The position numbers and the translations under genes were made by a program. The notes beneath the pieces were generated by a model. It was not told where the DNA came from. It was given only the letters and a program-made list of their open reading frames with translations, and ran no database searches. Below are positions 35,375 through 45,590 of a stretch of 64,000 nt of DNA, piece after piece. Numbering within the stretch: the stretch's first letter is position 1; every line of letters starts with the position of its first letter. The DNA is from Metellina segmentata (taxonomy: Eukaryota; Arthropoda; Arachnida; Araneae; Tetragnathidae): contig OX375872.1 in assembly GCA_947359465.1 (NCBI GenBank), forward strand, positions 10,052,137 through 10,116,136. Direction: 5' to 3'.

Positions 35375-35600
35375 CAGGTGCCGTGGTGGGAAGAGCAACC
35401 AGAGGGTTGGAAGTTCGAATCCAGCCAAAGACCGTCATGTAGAAGGGGGCTGGTGCATGTTAAATCTGTTGTGTTGCCTCGCTATATGACCATGATTCAA
35501 AATTATGTTGTCTTAATCTTTCCCTTTGGGGTTGATCCAGGATCGTCACAAATAGCCCATTGTGTTGCTCCAGTGGGAGAGAGAGAGAGACGTTAATTAA
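35375..35600 (+). mobile_element. tRNA-derived SINE (right copy, b)
   Basis: GGTGCCGTGGTGGGAAGAGC, then AGTTCGAATCCAGCC (B box), then GATCGTCACAAATAGCCCAT and TGTTGCTCCAGTGGGAGAG, with an extra GA run near 35576-35590 that the left copy lacks. Partner of 25128-25346. Confidence 0.8.
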
Positions 35601-35875
35601 AAATACCATTAGATATACCACATTTCATCAAAATGTTGGTTTTAGACTAATCAGTAGCATGTTATAACTCCTAAAAGGTCTTGTGAATAAATTATTGCAC
35701 ACGTAGTAATTAAACTAATAATATTACTCAGATTAATATTGTAATTTTATTATAAAACAAAAAATCTTTTCTTCTGTTCATAATAAGAAAAATTATAAAT
35801 TTAATCATTGATTATGTATTTTTTGGCATACAAAACTAATATATGATGTAACTCCTAAAAAACTACAACTATAAC

Positions 35876-36105
35876 AGGTGCCATGGTTGGAAGAGTAATG
35901 GACTAGCAACCGGAGGGTTGGGAGTTCGAATCCTGCCAAAGACCGTCGTGTAGAAAGGGGGCTGGTGCATGTTAAATATATTGTGTTCTTACATTAGCGT
36001 GGAGTGTAAGTTTGGAGTGCCAGCTTGGGTGTTGCCTCGTTATTTAAAAATGATTCAAAATTATGTTGTGTCTTAATTTTTCCCTTTGGGGTTATAAAAA
36101 TAACC
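35876..36105 (+). mobile_element. tRNA-derived SINE (right copy, a)
   Basis: GGTGCCATGGTTGGAAGAGT, GGAGTTCGAATCCTGCC (perfect B box), the TGTTGCCTCGTTATT segment and CCCTTTGGGGTTA. This is the clearest copy of the head region in the window. It lacks the distal end, as does its partner 24601-24820. Confidence 0.85.
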
Positions 36106-36465
36106 AAGTAGCATAATTTTCATAATCGCCAAATTGAACTTACTTTTAGACCAAAGTGGGGCCAAGGGTCTGAAAAGTAGGGATGCGACATCAATGTCGA
36201 TATTTTCAAAACATTGATGTATTGGAGCCTATGTCGCATCACTAGGTGCTAAACCAGTTTTAAGAAATGGGGAAGAAAGTTTTAATACACTGAATTTTAA
36301 AAACATCGATGTTTTGGGGGCGATGCATTATCAACCTTGATGTTTTAATTTTGAATATCGATACTTCAAAACATTGATGTTTAGCTGTCGATGTTGCATC
36401 CGAACCACACAGTATGCATCGTGTTACTTTGCGGGCCTCTAGCAAAGACCTTCTCAAGCCAACAG

Positions 36466-36930
36466 TCAATGCTTCATCACACTACTACTCAAAATACCCA
36501 CCAACTTACCTAATGTTGTGAAGAACGGCATAAGTTTGGCAGTCACAAATCTGTCCAAGGCCAGGAGGGCCTGGTGATACTGAGGGTGTTGTGAGTAAGT
36601 TTTGGTAGCCTCTTTTAGGAAAAGGAGATCACCCCTAAGGTGTTCCGTGAGTTTACAGTGGAAGATGTAATGGCGAGTCAACAAACTCTCCACACTGACA
36701 CAGATCAGAAACTTGCTTTCCGAAGAAAAAAAGTTTTTTTTAAAGTATTCCGGAAAGCGACCATGGCCTATGAGTAGCTGGGATGTTATGGGGTGGTACA
36801 CATATTGACTAATATCTGGAGTGGGAAAAAACTTGTGCATTCTTCTACCTATTGTATCTGCACTCCATCGTAGTTCCCACAATTCCATAAGGATCTTGAG
36901 AATTTGAACTGACAAGGCAATTGTGCCCAC
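36466..36930 (-). pseudogene. R1-like LINE, C-terminal tail (right copy)
   Basis: Open for 154 codons. PITSQLLIGHGRFPEYF keeps the GHGxFPEY motif better than the left copy, and HYIFHCKLTEHLRGDLLFLK follows in the same frame. A compensating shift has garbled the CxCG half of the zinc knuckle. Orientation and position mirror 22648-23064. Confidence 0.6.
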
Positions 36931-38158
36931 ATTTCACAGACAGTGAATTTTGACAGTATCAGTCTTGTCACCACCCATGTGACATATTGACTGCAGCGAC
37001 AAAGTAATGTTGTTAGGTGCGACACGACTTCAGAGACATAGTACTGTTGTTACGTGAGAAGTGACTAATGACCGTTAAGGGTTAAAATGGTAATAAACAA
37101 CAACATAATACATAAAGTGATTTAAAATACAGAATAATGTAGGTCCTTGAAATAAAAATATTTATTAGACGGGAAAAAACTACATGTTTTGCTTGAGTTA
37201 CAAATATATATTAAATACATTATAAAATATATGTTTGTGACACATCCTAATAACTTAAACAATAAATATGAAATAAAACAAATTAAAAAAATTTTGGTCC
37301 TTTATGAATGCACGCGTAAAAAAATTTTGTCTCCATAGCAGCCCAAATGCAAGTGCTATAATTATAGGATATGAGATAGAAAAAACTTTGTTTAAAGAAA
37401 GCTAAGCTATTGAAAACAGACAAAATGGAATATTTTTTCAATTTAAATTTTGTTATCTTGAGCTCAAATGAGTGAAACAAATCGAGAAGTGTATTTGTTT
37501 ACAAAAAAATTACTTTGCTTAAATCTTAATACTTATTATTGATAACTGCTTTTACTAAGTTTATATTTACTACTAGTTGTCTCAACAAACAGTGGCGAGA
37601 TTATATTAGGTAGACGATCAAACAAGAGATTTGATTCATAAGAAACTATATTATGAAAATACAAACACTGTGTAGGTTATAAGGGCGAATAAGTTCCACA
37701 ATAAACAAATACATACTCATCAATTCTTTGTATTTGACGAGTTTTAGAGTCAGTGATCATTTTATATTGTAAAAATCATAACAAAAGGCAATTGATTGAC
37801 TAAATTTCAAATAAATGTGAACATATATAATTTGTTTACATGGGGGTACGTTTTTGCCGCCTGCTTCTTATATCAACCAATTCTTCGAAGTAGTTACAAT
37901 ACAGACAGATAAAGAATTGCAAAAAGATTTGTACATTACTATCTAGAATGTCAACATATATTTAGAATATCCAAAAAGAAAATCATACGGAAAATCATAG
38001 CACTCAGCGAGAGAAAAATGGCGATCTTTTTTACAACGTAGTAGGGTTGCTCGAGAAATTGAGAAGGATTGCCAATTTCCCCAGTTTTCGGTTCTCAAAG
38101 TGCTTTCTATCGCCAACTCGCCAAGAGGTGCTGAAAGCGTGAGGGTTTCCGCGTATGC

Positions 38159-38167
38159 GGCCGGGAT
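38159..38167. repeat. 9-bp target-site duplication, right
   Basis: GGCCGGGAT, identical to 21580-21588, bounding the 16.57 kb insert inside mariner A. Confidence 0.9.
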
Positions 38168-38691
38168 ATCCCCATGATTTTCTGAGCTTGGGGTTATCAT
38201 AATGAACCCATTTTTCGTCCCCAGACACCATGCGATGCAGAAGTCCCTTCCGTCTTTGCCTTTCATGCACACACACACAGCTATACATCTCTCTTCAACA
38301 TCTCTCGGTTTCAACTCGTACGGTACACAATTTCCTTGCTTCTGGATCATTCCCATATCTTTGAGGCGTTTTGATATTGCTTGTTGAGTCACTCAAAAGT
38401 GATAGTGCCAAATCTTTTTTGACTTTGACACAAGTCTTCATTAAGTAATGCCTCCAATTCTGCATCTTCGAAAACCTTCTCTCTCCCACCGCTATGTCGG
38501 TCTTCGATGTGAAAATCACCGTTCTTGAAGCGTTGAAACCACTCACGACACGTTCTTTTACTAATAGCGACCTCACCATAAGTATTTGAGAGCATTCGAT
38601 GAGTCTCAGACGCAGATTTCTTCATATTGAAGCAGAAAATTAAAACCTCCCGCAAATGACGAGAATTTGACTCGTATACTGACATTTTCAA
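38168..38691 (-). pseudogene. mariner A transposase, N-terminal half
   Basis: Starts MSVYESNSRHLREVLIFCFN (after MK) and continues with the helix-turn-helix MLSNTYGEVAISKRTCREWF, then QRFKNGDFHIEDRHSGG. After frameshifts near 38390 and 38290 it continues VTQQAISKRLKDMGMIQKQG and then MVSGDEKWVHYDNPKLRKSW, with the first catalytic Asp in SGDEKW. It stops at GYPG against the large insert. The rest of the gene is at 21065-21588. Confidence 0.85.
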
Positions 38692-38860
38692 TCGTGAATA
38701 ACTTTATGATGCTGACACAAATTGACTAATGTTTCTATGGGTTTATGTTGCCAGATGTACAAGTTTATTGCATGACGTCTATGATCTATTTATTTCGACC
38801 ATTACTTACCGCTAAAGCCATCTATAAGAGAACGGCGGAAGCAAAGTTGTACACCTAATA

Positions 38861-39478
38861 GATAACTCGGTAATTGACATTTACTATTTCAAAACAATTT
38901 TAAATTGGTGTAAATATGAGGGATGCTTTTCTACGGAGGTTTCAGGAATTCAGAAATAGTATTATAGCCTTTGTTAAAAAACCTCAGTGCTGACGCAACA
39001 GAAATGAATTTTTTCCCCTTTAATATTAACATTGGCGCTTTAGAAATGTAATTACTGGAGTTAAAAAACAAAGAATTATGCAGCTCCAAATTTGAACGCC
39101 TTAATGCTGATATGAAAAAATTGGAGAAAATAAATATGATCTCAGTTCACAGAAAAAGTGATCTGCTTTGAAAGACCTGGAGAGGAAGGAAGAAGGATTT
39201 TCAACACCTGGAATAGTATTCCTGACTCATATGATCAGTTAAAGAAACTAGCATTTGCTGTTCTTACACTCTTTGGCTCAACATATTCTTGCGAGCAATC
39301 TTTTTCAAACATGAACCTTATCAAAAGTAAGTTGAGAAATCGTCTTATTGATGAGAACCTGGAATCCTGCTTGGAATTAAAAACGACAAACAAACCTGAC
39401 ATCCAAACTTTCCAAGGAAATTTCAAGGTCATTATTCACACTAAAAGCGTGTTTTGTCGTATTTTTATTTTAATGTAA
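38861..39478 (+). pseudogene. hAT copy 1 transposase, 3' part
   Basis: Resumes after the mariner. Decayed frames carry AFLRRFQEFRN and NFFPFNINIGALEM, then the C-terminal dimerisation domain in one frame from 39158: RRIFNTWNSIPDSYDQLKKL, AFAVLTLFGSTYSCEQSFSN and MNLIKSKLRNRLIDENLESC. The FGSTYxCEQxFSxMNxIKSKxRxRL pattern is typical of GTF2IRD2/ZBED-like hATs. The right hAT terminus follows at 39568. Confidence 0.8.
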
Positions 39479-39601
39479 AATTTTTTTTTGCCAATATTAA
39501 AAATAATATTATTGTTATCATATTATATCTGGTTTGGATCTTTTGACTAAAGAGTTTGCCGACCACTGCTCTAGGTGTAGAAGGAGTACTTGCTCTAGAC
39601 G

Positions 39602-39752
39602 TAGAATTTTGTAGAGTGGAGGTACCAGATAAGTTGTTGACCTGGTCAAGAGGTGTTCTTGGAGCTTTTAATTGGAGGTTTGTACTGTATCGTTACCAAT
39701 AGCCCGGACCGTCACCAATAGCACGTCGTGTTGCTCCAGTGCGATGTTAATA
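39602..39752 (+). mobile_element. tRNA-derived SINE, 5'-truncated
   Basis: GTAGAATTTTGTAGAGTGG, CCAGATAAGTTGTTGACC and TGTTGCTCCAGTGCGATGTT correspond to the second half of the SINE at 19531. A short internal duplication (CACCAATAGC) lies near 39713. It ends against the MITE at 39755. Confidence 0.65.
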
Positions 39753-39754
39753 AA

Positions 39755-40377
39755 CCTTCCAGCGGTCGCGCGTATGTGGAAGATACACTCGAGTTGATTT
39801 TAGTTTTATATTTTTTAGATCAAATAGCAGTACGAATACTCGCTCTTGGCTATTCCTCCCGCTCTCTTAGGATTACTTTCAGTCATAATTTGAATTTTGA
39901 GGTGTTAATAGGTCCTGCAGATCCGTCATTTGCATTTAACAGATACGCGCGACCGTTAAGGCAAGTGTTTATTACATCTGATTTTTTTTAGTTATAAGAA
40001 ATCTTTATTATGTTATTTATTACTTTATTATGTTACTTAAATGTAAATAATTCACTAACTATATCGACAATTTCATTCCTTTAATTTTCACCTCATTTAT
40101 AGTACATTTCTTTGGGCATTTTAAATTGTTTTAATGCCTTATATTTACACACATTATTTATTGAATATATTAAATAAAGAAATAATATAGAAATTTGAGT
40201 AGCATTTGTTTAAATAAATTGTATTGATATTATTTAAAGCATAATTTCAATAAATACACTCTTTCCATTTTAAATTTTAACACCCGTTACATTTAATTTT
40301 ACATTTAAAAATAATGTGTCTAAGAAACCTTTTTTTCGACCTTTCACGTTGATGTGGAGGGCGCGATCGCTGGAAGG
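39755..40377. mobile_element. piggyBac-like MITE (623 bp)
   Basis: Left end CCTTCCAGCGGTCGCGCG. The right end, inverted, is CCTTCCAGCGATCGCGCC, matching at 16 of 18. The right flank is TTAA (40378-40381) and the left flank TAAA (39751-39754), one change from TTAA. Short CC-starting termini with TTAA suit piggyBac-like elements. The 87-codon frame at 39728-39991 is not recognisable as a transposase. The element lies at the SINE 3' end. Confidence 0.55.
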
Positions 40378-40381
40378 TTAA

Positions 40382-41066
40382 ATATACAAAAAATAACTCT
40401 CTTGAAAGGATGGGATATATAACATGTACAATTGATGCATGGTATCTGTCTATGTACAAGTGCTGCCATCTATTTTGAATTAAACTTACTATCTATTGAT
40501 CACAATGCTTAACATGCTTAAAATCGTAGTGCCAGTGCGCCATCTATTGAGTATTTATAACACTATTCGGTTAAATTATCAATGGGTTGCATTTAGTGAA
40601 GTGTGCTCAAAAGCTTTGGTTTTAAAGAGCTATGAAATTCATCAAAATGAACGAATACAAAAAAGACTTAAAATAAATTAAAAAGGAAGTAACACATATC
40701 GTAGCGTTTTATCGTAGAAGAAAGTGCCTTTATCATCTCAATGAAAAAAAGGAATATTGTGTTTATGTTTTTATGTGTACTTTAGTAAATTATAGCACTA
40801 ACATGAAAAACAAACAGTTTTCCAACTATCTAGATATCACAAAAATAGACTTACTGTATTTTTGTATTGTGCAAAGTAATCTTTTATTGTAGAAAACTCC
40901 TTACCTTGGTTTGAACTTATGGTGTCAATTTGATATCAGTCCCTTGCATTGGGGCAGATGGCCATGAATGAATAATTGGTTTGATAGAATCAGGTTATTG
41001 TGGATTTGCAGATTCCGAGACTAGCTACAATGCTCTGAAAAACTGTTTTGTGGAAATCTTGATGTC
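40382..41066. other. Unassigned AT-rich stretch
   Basis: I see no gene or transposon end. The small open frame at 40496-40681 has no recognisable motif. Confidence 0.4.
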
Positions 41067-41664
41067 AGTTAAGGCAGTGGTGCACGAATCGTGGGTCGCG
41101 ACCCCTCTCGAGGTAGCGTGAGAATTTTCGTGGGTCGCCAAATTCAAAGAAATTTATTTGACAGTAAAAAGTATAAGGCTTTTTTCCAACAAGTATCAGA
41201 TACCAGTAAAATAGTGAAATAAGATAATATTATTTATAAAAGAGACTATATTTTTTAGGAAAACAATTGTCTGTATTAGTATATAATACCTATACTTCGG
41301 CAACCGGGAGGCGAACAGACTGATAAAAGATTACTTGTCAATTCGAGTTGCCCTTTACCTGATCTCTTGTGGGATTCATATGTAATTTGAGTCGGTCTGA
41401 TGTTTAGCAGTGGCCATTTTTACTACAGCTTTTGCAATTTAGGCGTGCCTCCACTCCTGCTATATAGTCTTTCTCTGTCATCACAACGAGAACCGTGCAG
41501 TTCTTTCTGTCTATGCCTCGGTAGTTCGGTTTTGCTGCTCCTTACGTTCATTCAAGTGCATTCTGTAATTCTGTTTTCTTCCCACGTTGTAACCACACAT
41601 GACTGAACAAACGCAAAAAAATATTGTATATTTATAATTTAGGTTTAGTTTTAATACCTTCATA

Positions 41665-42657
41665 ATGGATCAATGTCTAAAAATAGGTATCCAATGTTCA
41701 GAAAATGAAAAGAATGACAGTACAAATGAGAATGATGGACCAACATCCAATGAAAAACTGTGGATGAATCCAATGGCAGTGTTCCTACAAAAAAAATATA
41801 TCGAACAAAATGTGCTTTCTAATAAAAGATTGAGAAAATATCAAGAATAATTTATTAAATATGGATTTACATATTGCGTTGTTAATGGGAAAAACCATCC
41901 GTTGTGTGTTGATTGCAGGGATAAATTAGCATATGAAAGTATGAAATGTGCTAAATTAAAAAGACATTTGGAAGCTTAAAGAATTAGCAAATAAATCTGA
42001 AACATTTTTTAAAAAACGAGCTGAAAGTATTAAAAATCAAAATGTATTTTTGAGAAAATACACAATTCCTGAGAAGGCTTAACGGGCATCTTCAGAAGTT
42101 TCATATTTAATAGTGGAAAATTTGAAACCGCATATAGAACGAGAAACACTCATGCTTCCTTCAGCAATTAAAATGACATCAATTATACATGGAAAAAAAT
42201 ATGGAAACGATTTCAAAACGATAGCATTATCAGGAGATACCGTTTCTCGCCGAATTTAAGCCATGTCACGTAATCAGTTCTGTTAAATCGATTATAAAAC
42301 TCTTTTGTATTTGTTCTACAACTTGACGAAACTACCGACATTACTAAACTGTCTCACTTAATTGTTTATGTGAGATACGTTTATGAAGACATATGAGAGA
42401 ATTTTTATGCTGCTAAAAAATTGGAAGTAAAAACAAATGGAGAGAAAATATTTGAAATTATCAATAGATATTTTGAAACAAATGACCTTACTTGGACACA
42501 CTATGTCGCGGTATGCACTGATGGTGCTTCAGCATTAACTGGTAGCAATAAAGGACCAAGAGGGGTAATAAAGAAAATTGATCCCCATATAGTATTTAAT
42601 CATTGCATGACACATAGACAAGCTCTTGTTGCAAGATTGATGAAAAATTGTACAAGA
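41665..42657 (+). pseudogene. hAT copy 2 transposase (ZBED/FAM200/SCAND3-like), N-terminal block
   Basis: Starts MDQCLKIGIQCSENEKNDST. After a stop, FIKYGFTYCVVNGKNHPLCV with CxxC and KLKRHLEA forms a BED-type zinc finger. Then come decayed KKRAESIKNQNVFLRKYTIP, LQLDETTDITKLSHLIVYVR (first catalytic Asp in LDETTD) and HYVAVCTDGASALTGSNKG with the second Asp in CTDGA. It continues to HCMTHRQALVARLMKN, where the Tc1 element interrupts. Stops occur at 41848 and elsewhere. The match to this hAT group is clear, but the gene is dead. Confidence 0.8.
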
Positions 42658-42659
42658 TA

Positions 42660-44069
42660 CACTCATTGCCATAAAAATTTGCGCACCAAGAAATAATTGT
42701 GGGATCGTAACGAAACTTGGCATGAAGGTAAATGTCGGCCAGATATGCAAATGATTAGAAATGCAGCGTGATTGCGCATTGCGTAATGCCACTAGAGGGC
42801 GTTGAACTTCGTTCTCCTTGGAGTATAAAACAGGTAAGCAGAGCTTGTTTGAGTGTACTTAATCTTTTGCAAAGGAAACGCTGAGGTAGACATGCCGTTA
42901 CGCCGCCATCGAAGACAATATGAGCAGCTGCCAGAGTTCGAGAAGGGAAGAATCATAGGGATGATGGAAGCTGGGTGGTCAGCTCTGCGAATAGCTCGTC
43001 AAGTAGGCCGTTCTGATTTTACTGTGAGGAGGTGTTGGGATCAGTGGACAGAAGAGACGTCATTTACACGGCGACCAGACTCAGGACGCCCTCGGCAGAA
43101 AGGTCGTCGAGAAGACCGTCAGATCATACGAAACGCACGCGTAGAGTCAACTGCCTCATTGGCCGCTATCCAGACACAGGCAGCACCTTCACTACGGGCC
43201 GCTGTGTCTTCCCGAACTATCGCAAGGCGCTTGGCTGAAGAACATCTGGTATCGCGGCGCCCATAACGTGTGCTGCCAATGACACCCACCCACCGACGTC
43301 TCCGTTTGGAGTGGTGTCGTGCACGACGGGATTGGACTGCAACGGAATGGAACCAGGTCGTCTTCAGCGACGAATCTAGATTCAATTTGAGCAGTGATGA
43401 CAATCGTGTTCGTGTGTGGAGGCCCCGTGGTGAACGCCTCAATCCTGCCTTCGCTTTACAGCGACACACCGCTCCCCAGCTGGCGTGATGGTATGGGTGC
43501 CATTGCTTACGATACACCGTCACCCCTAATATTGATCCATGGCACAATGACAGCCCAGCGGTACGTCCATGAAATCCTTCAGCCACACGCGATGCCATTC
43601 ATGGCAGGGCTCCCAGGAGCCATTTTTCAACAAGACAATGCTCGGCCACACACAGCAAGGATGTCACAAGACTGCCTCCGCCACATTACCACCCTTCCCT
43701 GGCCTGCTCGATCCCCAGATTTGTCACCAATCGAGCATATCTGGGATCGTTAGGGACGGCAAGTTGGACACCCTACGAGTTTGGTCGAACTAGAGGCACA
43801 TTTACAGCAACTGTGGAACGAGATGTCTCAGGACATCATACGGAACTTGTATGCCTCAATGCCCGCTTATATCGCATCGTGCATTCACGCTAGAGGGGGT
43901 ACAACAGAGTACTAAAACTTCCGTTCATTTGTACTTTTTTCTGCAATAAATGATCCTTTTTCTTTGATTTTCTAATCACTTACTTATATCAAAGTAGTAC
44001 TTACATGTGTAAAATTTCGTTTCATTTTGACGACTTTTTTTGGTGCGCAAATTTTTATGGCAATGAGTG
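42660..44069 (+). mobile_element. Tc1-like transposon (1410 bp)
   Basis: Termini CACTCATTGCCATAAAAATT at both ends, inverted and identical through TTTGCGCACCAA. TA lies on each side (42658-42659 and 44070-44071). The high identity of the ends and the almost complete transposase make this one of the younger insertions here. It interrupts hAT copy 2. Confidence 0.93.
42892..43915 (+). pseudogene. Tc1-like transposase, nearly complete
   Basis: Begins MPLRRHRRQYEQLPEFEKGR. The two helix-turn-helix regions follow, with WSALRIARQVGRSDFTVRRC and the GRPR hook SGRPRQKGR. Catalytic residues are Asp in VVFSDESRFNL, Asp in IFQQDNARPHTA and Glu in SPDLSPIEHIWD, all present. Breaks: a TAA after HLVSRRP (near 43264), paired frame changes around VMVWGAIAY (about 43475-43500), and a TAG right after HIWDR (near 43752). 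It then reads on to ARGGTTEY and a natural TAA at 43913-43915. Length fits a full Tc1 gene of about 340 codons. Confidence 0.88.
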
Positions 44070-44071
44070 TA

Positions 44072-44393
44072 TTATAGGATATCGTTATTATAATTAATTC
44101 CATTAAAAGCAACAGCGCACTAAACAGTTGTTCTTTTCAATACTCTATAATGAGGTGGGTTCTGTGACTCTCACACAGCAAAATACTGTTTCAATTTGAG
44201 AAACGAAGTTTACATTTTTTTCGGTAGAAACATTTATGGGCAAGTTCATTCATTAATGTAGATTGGCTCGGAAAATTCAGTTACATGGTTGATATTTTTA
44301 AAAAACTTAAAGATTTGAATTTAATTCTACCTTGAGAGAGTACAAACATTTTAACATCGATCAGTAAAACTGAAGCTTTTAAGAATAAGCTGA
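44072..44393 (+). pseudogene. hAT copy 2 transposase, middle block
   Basis: Weak frames carry IKSNSALNSCSFQY, LARKIQLHG and LREYKHFNI, matching the family order after the Tc1 insert (LNxxLF near the second half of the catalytic domain). Stops are frequent. It ends at AFKNKL against the pogo-like element. Confidence 0.5.
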
Positions 44394-45124
44394 TAAGGGA
44401 GGGTGGGGCACATACAGTGTTACAATAAGTTTAATTTTAAAGTGATAGCAAAATTACCTCCAATTTGTTTACAATCTTGGTAGCCATCTTGTTTACCAGA
44501 AGTACATGTGTTTTAAAGAATTTGCATCATTAGTTACATTTCTGTCAGCAAATCTCTATTTTTGTATTTGTTATAAATCTAAAATTTTGTGTTTGTAATT
44601 AATTTCTCTTTATTCATGAGTGGTGCTTATTTTATAGTGAATAATATTTTAGTAGTAAAGCTAATTGAGTAAAAGTTTTGTTGAAATGGATGATCTAAAT
44701 TCGCATTATGAACTCATAAAATTTTTTTTGTTACTAGCTATGTCAGATGGGGTACAGTGTTACAGAATGAAATGTGTCACACTGTTACAAACATAATTTG
44801 TCCAATTAACACATTACATACAAGCACATGTTTCACAATGCAAATTTTATTACTCTAATAGCTCTGCATTTATCATTTTTAAGATTTTTAATTACAAATA
44901 GGAATGTTAACACAGATAAATTGGTTATTTTTCCTAAAGCTTTTCCTTCATATAGGTTTGCATATTTTTTTATGTGATGTTTGCAATCTTTCTTTAAATG
45001 ATTAGCAGCTTTCTTTTGTTAATTCATTCAAAACATTCACAATCTAACAAAATTAGTCTCCTTAAGAAGTAAGATCTTTTCCTAAAGCCCAAACCCGAAA
45101 AAAACTGCACAAAATAGATGATGG

Positions 45125-45590
45125 GTGAAATGTTGGATTTTGACTGATTCTCCAGTTAAAAATATGATTACAGAGAAAATATTGAAGAGGCAAAAAACAC
45201 TAAACCCTAAAAAGAACAAAATTCCGAAGAAGCGAGACAAAATGAACCTGAAGCTTAACCATAAGCCTACCGAGATATCCACAACAGAAGATGTAGATTC
45301 ACCTTCTTATGCTGATAGTGATAACATCTCTTTTTCAGAATTGCAATCAGATATTGCTGCAGACAATAGCAATTAACAATGGTTATTACGTTATAGTTGA
45401 AGAAGGACACCTTAAAGAACATAAAATTATCTCTATTGGGGAAATGTGAATCAGAACAGTGTTGATTTTGAAGTGTTGTACGTCAAAATAATTTTTCCAT
45501 CTTATAAATTTCACGAACAAATGAAGTTTATTCATTTGAAAAATCAAAAATCATTGTCAAACTTCCTCTCCCAATTCCATCAGGAGGGAG
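45125..45590 (+). pseudogene. pogo-like transposase, C-terminal part
   Basis: WILTDSPVKNMITEKILKRQ is the ILTDTPVK-type motif found after the DDE domain of pogo/jerky-like transposases. A Lys-rich stretch and an acidic tail follow (STTEDVDSPSYADSDNISFS). After a stop, GYYVIVEEGH and KLPLPIPSGG (frame-shifted, near 45560-45590) fit the end of the family's C-terminal domain. The nested hAT starts right there. The catalytic core is deleted. Confidence 0.6.

Larger units (their letters stand above)
30494..38158 (-). mobile_element. Large TIR element, right copy, inverted (7.7 kb)
   Basis: Starts GCATACTCGGAAACCCTCAC next to the gap. The outer end, inverted, is GCATACGCGGAAACCCTCAC, one change. 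It is a near-identical reverse complement of 21589-30232 along its whole length, carrying the same SINEs, LINE tails and relics in reverse order. Differences: it lacks the hAT-like insert at 23146-24278, has about 220 extra bases at 37090-37310, has one unit instead of two of the 60-bp repeat, has a short extra stretch near 34926-34943, and shows scattered point changes. The outer 9-bp duplication is 38159-38167. Confidence 0.75.
20991..38858 (-). mobile_element. mariner transposon (A) split by a 16.6 kb insert
   Basis: The left end is TTAGGTATACAACTTTGCTT. The right end, inverted, is TTAGGTGTACAACTTTGCTT. Both sides have TA (20989-20990 and 38859-38860). The insert at 21589-38158 plus its 9-bp duplication splits the transposase. 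Removing them leaves about 1.29 kb, normal for mariner. The transposase runs on the minus strand: N-terminal half near 38691-38168, C-terminal half 21588-21065. It is inserted in hAT copy 1. Confidence 0.9.
19799..39568 (+). mobile_element. hAT transposon (copy 1), outer shell of the nested cluster
   Basis: Left terminus CAGTGGTCGGCAAACCGCAG (19799). The right terminus, inverted, is CAGTGGTCGGCAAACTCTTT (39568). The first 15 bases are identical. Flanking 8-mers CTATAGTC (19791-19798) and CTCTAGGT (39569-39576) match at five of eight, as expected for an old 8-bp hAT duplication. Without the mariner insert (20991-38858) the element is about 1.9 kb, so it is internally deleted. Its transposase lies in two blocks, 19955-20990 and 38861-39478. 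Confidence 0.8.

Noticed and set aside
21589..38158. Polinton/Maverick or other giant virus-like element
   Set aside because: The insert is large with inverted ends, but there is no polymerase B, integrase, protease or capsid gene, and the duplication is 9 bp, not 6.
43119..43598. 159-codon minus-strand frame
   Set aside because: It is the antisense shadow of the Tc1-like transposase.
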